The notes under the pieces are model-generated. The model did no database searches. It saw only the letters and a program-made list of their open reading frames with translations, and was not told the DNA's origin. A program made the translations under genes and the position numbers. Positions 6,701 to 11,766 of a DNA stretch of 11,916 bases are shown piece after piece. Position 1 is the stretch's first letter. Each line of letters starts with the position of its first letter. Origin of the DNA: an uncultured Methanomassiliicoccaceae archaeon (GTDB lineage: Archaea; Thermoplasmatota; Thermoplasmata; Methanomassiliicoccales; Methanomethylophilaceae); contig CAJJJM010000024.1 of the NCBI GenBank assembly GCA_905187815.1, positions 1 through 11,916 on the forward strand, in the 5' to 3' direction.

Positions 6701-7656
6701 TAACGGAGATCCCTCCGATGTCCCTGCCCTCCGGACTCATCACGATGGAGGACATCCTGCCGGACACCTTCCGCAGCAGGGACATCACCGACGAGATGCA
6801 CAGGAGGTTCTTCGTCGACCTCCCGGACGAGGAGAGGCACCAGATCGAGTGGAGGCATGGCTGCATAGTGGGGAAGCCCGGATGCGGGAAGTCGGAGACG
6901 TTCAGGGCCAGAGCGGAGATCGCCGTGGAGAAGTACGGGCGCAGCAACGTGAACCTGATCTACACCGACGACCTCCGCACGGCCCTCACGATGATCGACG
7001 ACGCCCCGGTGCAATACTGCATCGTGGACGACGCCAGCAAGTGCCTGTCCTCGAGGATGGTCTACGAGCAGGCGGAGCTCCTGGGGGTCTTCAACAGGCT
7101 CCGCCACCACTTCAGGGACTTCATCAAGTCCGAATCGGGAATCTTCCTGTGCGAGTTCGGATGGCAGCGCTGGAACGACCTGGACCCCGGGTTCAGGGAC
7201 GGTACCAGCCTGATCTTCAAGACCAACATGTCGTCGGAGTCCGAGAGGCGCAGCATCCAGGACTTCATCGGACAGAGGTACATGGGCGTCCTGGACGACA
7301 TCTGGGATTCCATGGACCGCGGGGTCCAGACCGTCAAGTCGTACTCGGTGGGGAGGATAGGCCCGAAGCCCATCGCCCGGGGCGGTGTCGGGATCTACCA
7401 CCTTCCGATGACCGACTGGGACGGCTTCCCGGCGATGGTGAAGTCAGACGATGTTCCGAAGCAGGAGGTGGCCGCAGATCCCCTGGAGCGCATCAGAGGG
7501 GACCCGGCATGGTCCCTGGCCCTGGAATGCTACGACAGGAGCATGGGAGGGGAGAGGCAGCAGGACATAGCCAGCGCCCTCGGGATAAGCCAGGCGAAGG
7601 TGTCCCGCATGGTCTCCCGGGTCAGGGAGATCGTGGGGTCGGCAGGGGGTGAATAA
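6697..7656 (+). CDS. P-loop ATPase with C-terminal helix-turn-helix
   Basis: A 319-residue cytoplasmic protein. Walker A is GKPGCGKS at residues 59-66, inside CIVGKPGCGKSETFRAR. Walker B is the hydrophobic strand YCIVDD at 107-112, with the double Asp expected for ATP hydrolysis. A strand ending SLIFKTN (171-177) could hold the sensor residue. The C-terminus (about 284-313, RQQDIASALGISQAKVSRMV) is a clear helix-turn-helix like those of sigma-region-4 or MarR-like regulators. A nucleotidase joined to a DNA-binding module suggests ATP-driven DNA handling: packaging, loading, partition or transcription control. The overall size and operon position behind a membrane protein are reminiscent of the ATPases of pleomorphic archaeal viruses, but the exact AAA/ASCE subfamily cannot be settled by eye. 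It starts at the ATGA overlap with the upstream gene. Its stop lies in the first TGAATAA motif of the downstream spacer. Confidence 0.8.
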   Translation: MITEIPPMSLPSGLITMEDILPDTFRSRDITDEMHRRFFVDLPDEERHQIEWRHGCIVGKPGCGKSETFRARAEIAVEKYGRSNVNLIYTDDLRTALTMIDDAPVQYCIVDDASKCLSSRMVYEQAELLGVFNRLRHHFRDFIKSESGIFLCEFGWQRWNDLDPGFRDGTSLIFKTNMSSESERRSIQDFIGQRYMGVLDDIWDSMDRGVQTVKSYSVGRIGPKPIARGGVGIYHLPMTDWDGFPAMVKSDDVPKQEVAADPLERIRGDPAWSLALECYDRSMGGERQQDIASALGISQAKVSRMVSRVREIVGSAGGE

Positions 7657-7742
7657 TGGCTGAATAAGGTCGTCGGAAGACGAATATCGCCCTCTCCGGG
7701 GCTGAATATTCGTGAATAATTCGGGCCGGTTATTCATCGGCC
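7650..7742 (+). repeat. TGAATAA-type repeat cluster with dyads
   Basis: TGAATAA occurs at 7650-7656, 7661-7667 and 7713-7719, and inverted (TTATTCA) at 7730-7736; TGAATAT is at 7703-7709 and CGAATAT at 7681-7687. GAATATTC (7704-7711) is a perfect palindrome. TGAATAA/TTATTCA (7713-7736) can form a stem with a ten-base loop. Further dyads are TCGTC/GACGA (7670-7683) and GGCCG/CGGCC (7724-7742). An AT-rich motif cluster right after an ATPase-HTH gene could be an origin, an operator for the HTH protein, or a terminator for the upstream operon. The repeats are plain; the function is inferred. Confidence 0.6.
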
Positions 7743-7748
7743 TAGTTT

Positions 7749-7808
7749 TGCGCGCACGCGCACGCGCGCACGTTGCTCCGCAATGACGCGTGCGTACGCA
7801 TACGCGCG
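7749..7808 (+). repeat. Two alternating pyrimidine-purine tracts (Z-DNA-prone)
   Basis: Bases 7749-7773 (25) and 7786-7808 (23) alternate pyrimidine and purine without a break, mostly CG and CA/TG steps. They are separated by 12 ordinary bases. The second contains the perfect palindrome TGCGTACGCA (7791-7800). Such tracts readily adopt left-handed DNA under negative supercoiling. Together with the AT-rich motif cluster just upstream they make a composite spacer of the sort seen at origins and strong control regions. Confidence 0.7.
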
Positions 7809-7850
7809 GGTCAGAGAAGGGTCGAACGAACGAATCGAGATGTGGTTGGA

Positions 7851-8141
7851 ATGGCAGAGAGGAAGAAATCCGGAGGGGCCGGGAAGCCCCTGTTGAAGAA
7901 GAGGACCCCTGAGCAGAAGAAGCAGGCTCAGGAGGAGAAGGCCGAGAGGAGGCAGAGGAGGAACACCAGGAGGCAGATCGCCCTGGACAAGTCCGCCGCC
8001 AGAGTCAGGCGCTACGACGCCAAGACCAAGGCGAGGGAGAAGGCCGGAGGCGCAGGGGTGAGCATCGTGTTCTACGAGATCACCATGCCGGATGGCTCGA
8101 TAGGCAAGGTCGAGAAGAAGGATTGCAGGAAGAGGAAGTGA
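7851..8141 (+). CDS. Small Lys/Arg-rich protein
   Basis: This is a 96-residue protein of unknown family. The ATG at 7851 is preferred over the in-frame TTG at 7773 because the latter would translate the alternating GC tract. There is no strong Shine-Dalgarno site in front of it, only GGTTGGA. Residues 1-65 are dominated by Lys, Arg, Gln, Glu and Ala (KKRTPEQKKQAQEEKAERRQ) and probably form one long charged helix. The C-terminal part (VSIVFYEITMPDGSIGKVEK) reads like a small beta structure. The charge suits nucleic-acid binding or packing. Its TGA lies two bases before the ATG of the metalloprotease-like gene, within that gene's GGAAGTGA ribosome binding site, so the two are co-translated. Confidence 0.65.
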   Translation: MAERKKSGGAGKPLLKKRTPEQKKQAQEEKAERRQRRNTRRQIALDKSAARVRRYDAKTKAREKAGGAGVSIVFYEITMPDGSIGKVEKKDCRKRK

Positions 8142-8143
8142 GC

Positions 8144-9220
8144 ATGGCCAAGGTCGAGACGGTCGTGCTGCCGTCCTCGGGGAAGACGGTTAGGGTCCAG
8201 GTGGATGACGACGGGTACGTCCCGCCCGGATTCCTGGCCAGGTACCTGAAGCTGAAGGGGTCCCCGAAGAACGACTACGACCAGAAGGCCGACGTGGTGC
8301 TGCCTGTCAGGATCACCCCGAGACAGGCGGCCGCGTGGATGGCCGACCCGGACGCCTACGACATCGAGAGTGTGGACGTCCGGGGGAAGCCGCTGCGTAA
8401 CGTCGGCGACAGGAGGGGGGAGTCGAGGAAGGTGCACGAGCACATCATCGTGTACGGGATGCCGGGCGAGGAGGCCCAGATAAGGAAGGCCTTCGACGAG
8501 GCGTTCCCCTCGATAGAGGAGCAGAAGAAGATGGTGGCCAAGGGGGACCTGGTGCTGGAGGCCCGCCCCCTTGAGCTGAACGTCTCCGGGAAGCATCAGG
8601 GCGACCTGATCCAGTTGGACCGCGACGTCGGCATCCGGAACGGGGTCGTCGTCCACGAGGGTGTCCATCACCTTAGGGCGGTGGACAGGGACAGATCGGG
8701 AGCGGCAACGACCCTGTCCCCGGACAAGGTCCAGTACACGGGGAGGTCGAAGGATCCCGCGACCATCGCCCATGCGAAGCTGAGGGAGGCCGTATGCGTC
8801 GAGGAGTCGTGCACGGTGGCGGAGCAGATGGCCAGGCAGAGGGACTTTGACCCCTCCGGCTACTACGAGCACGTCCAAGTGTACGACACGAAGACGCACC
8901 GCTACCGCAACCCCACCAGGGAGGAGGCGAGACGCATGGCGGAGGAGGACAGGAAGCTGTTCACCAACGGCACGGGGAAGCCCCTCACGGGCAAGGCGGC
9001 CATCGAATCAGTCAACAGGAACTGGTCGAAATCCCACATAGCCAGACTGAAGCTCGGGAACAGGATGGCCATCTCCACGATGCAGAACGCCACCGGCTCC
9101 GGGAAGCCCAGGCAGCCGAAGAAGTCGACACCGGCGAAGCAGCAGAGGCAGAGCTCAGGGAAGACGAAGCAGGCGACGCTGTTCAGCAGATCCGGCAGGA
9201 GGGGGCGCGGACATGCCTGA
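8144..9220 (+). CDS. HExxH zincin-like protein
   Basis: This 358-residue soluble protein starts at the ATG three bases after GGAAGTGA. The string VVVHEGVHHLRAVDRD (168-183) contains HEGVH, the HExxH zinc-binding and catalytic signature, with His171, Glu172 and His175. Glu220, Glu221 or Glu227, in the downstream helix VEESCTVAEQMARQ, could supply the third ligand as in gluzincins. The N-terminal 100 residues are an unrecognised alpha/beta region, and the last 45 residues are a disordered-looking basic tail rich in Lys, Gln, Ser and Arg. No signal peptide is seen, so it should act inside the cell or in a particle. Possible jobs are processing of a structural protein or cleavage of a host regulator. 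The family could not be named, and a non-catalytic metal site is possible. The following mini-gene overlaps its stop. Confidence 0.75.
   Translation: MAKVETVVLPSSGKTVRVQVDDDGYVPPGFLARYLKLKGSPKNDYDQKADVVLPVRITPRQAAAWMADPDAYDIESVDVRGKPLRNVGDRRGESRKVHEHIIVYGMPGEEAQIRKAFDEAFPSIEEQKKMVAKGDLVLEARPLELNVSGKHQGDLIQLDRDVGIRNGVVVHEGVHHLRAVDRDRSGAATTLSPDKVQYTGRSKDPATIAHAKLREAVCVEESCTVAEQMARQRDFDPSGYYEHVQVYDTKTHRYRNPTREEARRMAEEDRKLFTNGTGKPLTGKAAIESVNRNWSKSHIARLKLGNRMAISTMQNATGSGKPRQPKKSTPAKQQRQSSGKTKQATLFSRSGRRGRGHA
9197..9202 (+). promoter_or_regulatory. Shine-Dalgarno AGGAGG before a 41-codon ORF
   Basis: AGGAGG, followed by more G, lies ten bases before the ATG at 9213, inside the end of the zincin-like gene. 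It is the strongest single argument that the short ORF is translated. Confidence 0.5.
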
Positions 9221-9338
9221 GCGTTCGAGCTACTGGCAGCGGAGAAGAATCTGCCGTGACTATTACAGGAAATGCAGGAGGGGGAGGCGGCATAGAATAT
9301 GGGATAAGCTGCGGGATGTATTCCATGAACGTTCGTAA
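9213..9338 (+). CDS. Arg-rich 41-residue mini-protein (candidate)
   Basis: A short ORF begins at the ATG overlapping the upstream TGA by eight bases and ends at TAA 9336-9338. It encodes 41 residues, of which 13 are Arg, with an aromatic/cysteine pattern (SSYWQRRRICRDYYRKCRR). It has a good AGGAGG site at 9197-9202. Very small Arg-rich proteins encoded in viral or plasmid operons often bind nucleic acid, but nothing here proves that. It overlaps the probable start of the DUF3800 gene by 23 bases. It could also be spurious, since the region sits at the boundary between GC-rich and lower-GC sequence. Confidence 0.45.
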   Translation: MPERSSYWQRRRICRDYYRKCRRGRRHRIWDKLRDVFHERS

Positions 9339-9930
9339 GAAATCGGGACGCAACAAGTCCGAAGAAGCTGTGTTCATTGATGAGTCGGGTCAATTGGGAG
9401 TTTCGCCAGACCGTGTCTATATTGTAGCGGCATCTCGTGTCAGGGACGAAGGTCGCTTTGATGCCATAACATCCGAGTATGGATTCAGAAGGGAGATGAA
9501 ATTCCGCAAGAATCCGAAGCAACGTATGGAGGTTTTGAAAAAGATAAACAGTCAGTCGCCTAGGATCTATACTGTGCTTACTCCGAAACCATTCTTTGGA
9601 TACAAGACGGAACTGAAGCATGAGGTTCACAGAAGAGCGTTGGAGGAGACGATCAAACGTACGATCCCCCCGGGAGATAAGTCCGTTCACATAGTGGTGG
9701 ATGAGAATTCTCTGGTTACAGAGGATGAGGTCCGTGACATCTGCCGTAGACATGTCAGGGGGAGGAAGTATTCCGTGGAAGTAGCCAGTTCCAAATCAGA
9801 ATATGGCCTTCAGACCCATGATTTCGTTGTCGGTGCAATCGCTAAGAAGTACAACAAGAGAGATCCGAGATATGCCGACATGTTAGGGCACATCAACGTA
9901 CGGATATTGAAGAAACCAAACAGAAGATGA
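9316..9930 (+). CDS. DUF3800 family protein (putative nuclease)
   Basis: From ATG 9316 the product is 204 residues; ATG 9325 and GTG 9256 are alternatives, and no start has a good Shine-Dalgarno site. DUF3800 hallmarks are visible in order: an N-terminal strand ending FIDESG (20-25), a central HIVVDE (125-130), and a C-terminal helix GLQTHDFVVGAIAKK (164-178) where the family usually has LQxAD. These acidic positions (Asp22, Glu23, Asp129, Asp169) fit the RNase H-like fold proposed for the family. DUF3800 proteins are common on phages and genomic islands, and their biological target is not established. Sequence from here to the right edge is visibly richer in A and T than 5200-9200, and codon choice differs, which suggests separate acquisition. 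A strong hairpin follows the stop at once. Confidence 0.8.
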   Translation: MYSMNVRKKSGRNKSEEAVFIDESGQLGVSPDRVYIVAASRVRDEGRFDAITSEYGFRREMKFRKNPKQRMEVLKKINSQSPRIYTVLTPKPFFGYKTELKHEVHRRALEETIKRTIPPGDKSVHIVVDENSLVTEDEVRDICRRHVRGRKYSVEVASSKSEYGLQTHDFVVGAIAKKYNKRDPRYADMLGHINVRILKKPNRR

Positions 9931-9971
9931 TGTCCCCGTTCGTAGACGTAATGCCTACGTAGCGGGGCACA
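9931..9971 (+). terminator. Hairpin directly after the DUF3800 stop
   Basis: The arm beginning TGTCCCCGTTCGTAG pairs with the arm ending CTACGTAGCGGGGCACA across a loop of about eight bases, with one bulge and one G-T pair. It starts at the base after the stop codon. The downstream sequence is T-containing (TTGATTG twice) but has no long T run. It is probably a terminator or an RNA 3'-end stabiliser. Confidence 0.45.
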
Positions 9972-10100
9972 TCGCTTCCACATTGATTGTTTGATTGATA
10001 AATATGTCGCGATGCGTGTTAGCAACTGTCATTTGTGTGGATTTGACACGGCAGGTGATGTACACCAAAGGATAAACGGTATGCACCCTATCACCTTCTC
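9972..10100 (+). promoter_or_regulatory. Possible archaeal promoter region
   Basis: This gap holds a direct repeat TTGATTG (9983-9989, 9991-9997) running into GATAAATAT (9997-10005). The latter resembles an archaeal TATA box and would start transcription near 10030. The DUF3850 ATG at 10101 has no Shine-Dalgarno site. A 23-codon ORF at 10004 is not convincing. Confidence 0.35.
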
Positions 10101-10349
10101 ATGGAACACAGGTTGAAGATTCTGCCTCAGTTTTACACGGCTGTGGCTGATGGCAGGAAGACGTTTGAGCTCCGCAAGGACGACAGGGGTTTCGCTGTGG
10201 GTGACAGCTTGGTGCTGTGTGAATGGGACGGGGAGGCCTACACGGGCAGGGAGCTGAGGTTCGACATCGGATACATGCTCGAGGGATACGAAGGGTTGGC
10301 CCCAGGATATGCGATACTCGGTCTGGTTCCCGCTCATCGATCCACGTAG
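10101..10349 (+). CDS. DUF3850 (ASCH/PUA-like) domain protein
   Basis: This is an 82-residue single-domain protein. Its sequence follows the DUF3850 pattern closely: HRLKILPQFYTAVADGRK, then FELRKDDRGFAVGD, LCEWD, YTGREL and a final APGYAILGL. The domain belongs to the ASCH branch of the PUA-like fold, which is thought to bind RNA or modified nucleotides, and such proteins are frequent on phages and mobile elements. The length equals the usual domain length, so the gene is intact. The ATG at 10101 begins exactly where the family begins, although no Shine-Dalgarno site is present. It is the only gene in the window ending in TAG. Its 3' end overlaps the convergent ASCH gene by 16 bases. Function in the cell is unknown. 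Confidence 0.8.
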   Translation: MEHRLKILPQFYTAVADGRKTFELRKDDRGFAVGDSLVLCEWDGEAYTGRELRFDIGYMLEGYEGLAPGYAILGLVPAHRST

Positions 10350-10708
10350 ACGAATGACTGTGGTGCGTTTGACACGCCGAAGTCTGACAGGGGTCTCGCG
10401 ACCCGATATTCTGTGACGTTGTCCAGTTCGTATGCGACGGCGGAATTCCTGCCGTTATAATAGTCCTCGAAGAACTCTCTGCTGATTCCGGCCGCATTCT
10501 TCGTGATCTCCCAGATGGAATCCGGGTCTCCGACGATGATGTTGCGGATGTGTGCCTCTCCGACCACCTTCTTGACCGGGGATGTGCAGTAGATGACCAT
10601 GCGGTTGACATCCTCATGGCATCTGGTCTTCCTGAATTCGAACCTCTTGCTCCCGTTCATTATGTTGGTCACGTGTTCGGGGTTTATCGAAAGCAGCAAA
10701 CTTCTCAT
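10334..10708 (-). CDS. ASCH/PUA-like domain protein
   Basis: A 124-residue protein. The start MRSLLLSINPEHVTNIMNGS, then KRFEFRK (21-27), and the strand VIYCTSPVKKVVGEAHI are characteristic of ASCH-type PUA-like proteins, in which the conserved Lys/Arg-x-Glu-x-Arg segment lines the predicted RNA- or nucleotide-binding cleft. The C-terminal half (FFEDYYNGRNSAVAYELDNV) continues the same fold. It is therefore likely a single-domain RNA-binding or modified-base-sensing protein; no target is known. The start codon lies within the last 95 bases of the upstream GNAT gene, in another frame, behind a modest GGGCGGGA site. Its stop overlaps the convergent DUF3850 gene. Confidence 0.75.
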   Translation of the reverse strand: MRSLLLSINPEHVTNIMNGSKRFEFRKTRCHEDVNRMVIYCTSPVKKVVGEAHIRNIIVGDPDSIWEITKNAAGISREFFEDYYNGRNSAVAYELDNVTEYRVARPLSDFGVSNAPQSFVYVDR

Positions 10709-11741
10709 CTATCCCGCCCTCCCTCAGAATCGAATACACCTCTTCCCGTGTAAGCTTGATGTCATAGGGGTGTCCTTCGAACAGCCCCTGGCTCCTCAAC
10801 CAGGCATTGTTGACGTTGTGTCCCTCTCCGAAGTATCCGTTGTACACGAGCGTGATGATGCATACGAATTTCTTTTCGAAGGCAGCCTTCAGCTCTGCCT
10901 CATCGTACACGGTCTTGTTGCCGGCGGCCTTCACGAATCCATCCCAGCTCTTTCCTTCGGCCAATCTGCCGTTCGTCTTGAACCATTCCACGGTCGACAC
11001 GGTGCAGTACGATGTTATGGCGGATTTGTATGTCCTATCCGTCTCGGCCATCCGGTATACGAGAGCGATGTCCCCTGGTCTGTAGCTTATGGTGTGGTTC
11101 GGGGTGGCTATGTAAGCCTTGGAGATTCCGTTCGCGACAGGCATCGGGTCGGTGCTCTGCGACGTGTTGCGAAGTGTGGAGTATGGGAACATGTTGTCGT
11201 GATATTTTGCTTTTATAGGCAGGTAGACCCCGCGTCTGAATTCCGGGTCGATGTACGGAAACGATCTGAACCCGGCCCTCTCGGTGTCCTCAGAATCGAG
11301 TCTCCCCTTGTCCTTCACGTATACGAGTTCCTCTCCCTTGTTCCCTGCATTGTAGAAGCCGAAGGATTCGATTAGTCCTATCAGGTCGTCATGTTTCGGA
11401 TAGACCGTGAGGTAGATTTGTTGATACGGCGAACGCTGCCATTCCCACAGTGCGAGCCCTATGCCCCCTTCTCCCAGGCGCTGGCCCTTGAAATCGGAGC
11501 AGATCTTCAGTGTCCCGATCTTCAGACGATCCTCAGCCGGCAGATCCCCGACCGCCTCGCCGTGCTCCTCCTTCACGTATACGAATGCCTGGATTCTCCC
11601 GTCGTCGATTGAGACGTAGGCTTCGGCCCCGTCCTCCGCCTTCTTTCCGAACCATGTCGGGAACTCCAGATAGTCCTCTTTCAGGGAGTCGAAGAACGGA
11701 TCCCCGAGGTCGCAATCACTGAATCTCATCTTCCTGTACAT
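10614..11741 (-). CDS. GNAT acetyltransferase fused to a PUA-like domain
   Basis: The ATG at 11741, six bases after a perfect AGGAGGT, gives 375 residues; the TTG at 11747 is less likely. Residues 1-145 form a GNAT domain. The acetyl-CoA loop is GQRLGEGG (86-93), matching Q/R-x-x-G-x-G/A, followed by a beta strand (YLTVYPKHD) and a helix ending ESFGFYNAG. Residues about 205-335 look PUA/ASCH-like, with YIATPN, YRPGDIALVYR and AITSYCTVSTVEW. GNAT enzymes move an acetyl group from acetyl-CoA to an amine; the fused domain suggests an RNA, tRNA or ribosome-associated substrate, though this is inference. The last 30 residues (DKPRTRDQHNEREQEVRIQ) overlap the ASCH gene and look like non-domain tail, perhaps the result of a frameshift. 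The gene follows the partial gene at the right edge by about 25 bases. Confidence 0.8.
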   Translation of the reverse strand: MYRKMRFSDCDLGDPFFDSLKEDYLEFPTWFGKKAEDGAEAYVSIDDGRIQAFVYVKEEHGEAVGDLPAEDRLKIGTLKICSDFKGQRLGEGGIGLALWEWQRSPYQQIYLTVYPKHDDLIGLIESFGFYNAGNKGEELVYVKDKGRLDSEDTERAGFRSFPYIDPEFRRGVYLPIKAKYHDNMFPYSTLRNTSQSTDPMPVANGISKAYIATPNHTISYRPGDIALVYRMAETDRTYKSAITSYCTVSTVEWFKTNGRLAEGKSWDGFVKAAGNKTVYDEAELKAAFEKKFVCIITLVYNGYFGEGHNVNNAWLRSQGLFEGHPYDIKLTREEVYSILREGGIDEKFAAFDKPRTRDQHNEREQEVRIQEDQMP

Positions 11742-11747
11742 ACTCAA

Positions 11748-11754
11748 ACCTCCT
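11748..11754 (-). promoter_or_regulatory. Shine-Dalgarno AGGAGGT for the GNAT gene
   Basis: A full AGGAGGT on the minus strand lies six bases before the ATG at 11741 and decides that start over the TTG at 11747. Confidence 0.65.
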
Positions 11755-11766
11755 GCTCCGGCTGTT

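Noticed and set aside
6642..7652. Plus-strand ORF of 336 codons overlapping the ATPase
   Set aside because: Arg/Gly/Pro/His-rich alternative frame with no motif; the ATPase frame has Walker A, Walker B and an HTH.
7650..7810. CRISPR array
   Set aside because: Motifs are only seven bases with irregular spacing and no spacer-sized units; nothing else in the window repeats in CRISPR fashion.
7773..7850. N-terminal extension of the Lys/Arg-rich protein from TTG 7773
   Set aside because: It would translate the alternating GC tract and has no ribosome binding site; ATG 7851 is simpler.
8072..8899. Minus-strand ORF of 275 codons
   Set aside because: Antisense of the zincin-like gene, in a Leu/Val/His/Pro-rich shadow frame.
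10004..10075. 23-codon ORF in the 9972-10100 gap
   Set aside because: No Shine-Dalgarno site, overlaps the candidate TATA box, and no recognisable sequence pattern.
9931..10100. tRNA gene or tRNA-derived attachment site
   Set aside because: The hairpin is present but there is no cloverleaf, no T-loop GTTCGAATC-type sequence and no anticodon arm.
10593..11375. Plus-strand ORF of 260 codons
   Set aside because: Antisense of the GNAT-PUA gene, whose domains and Shine-Dalgarno site are clear.
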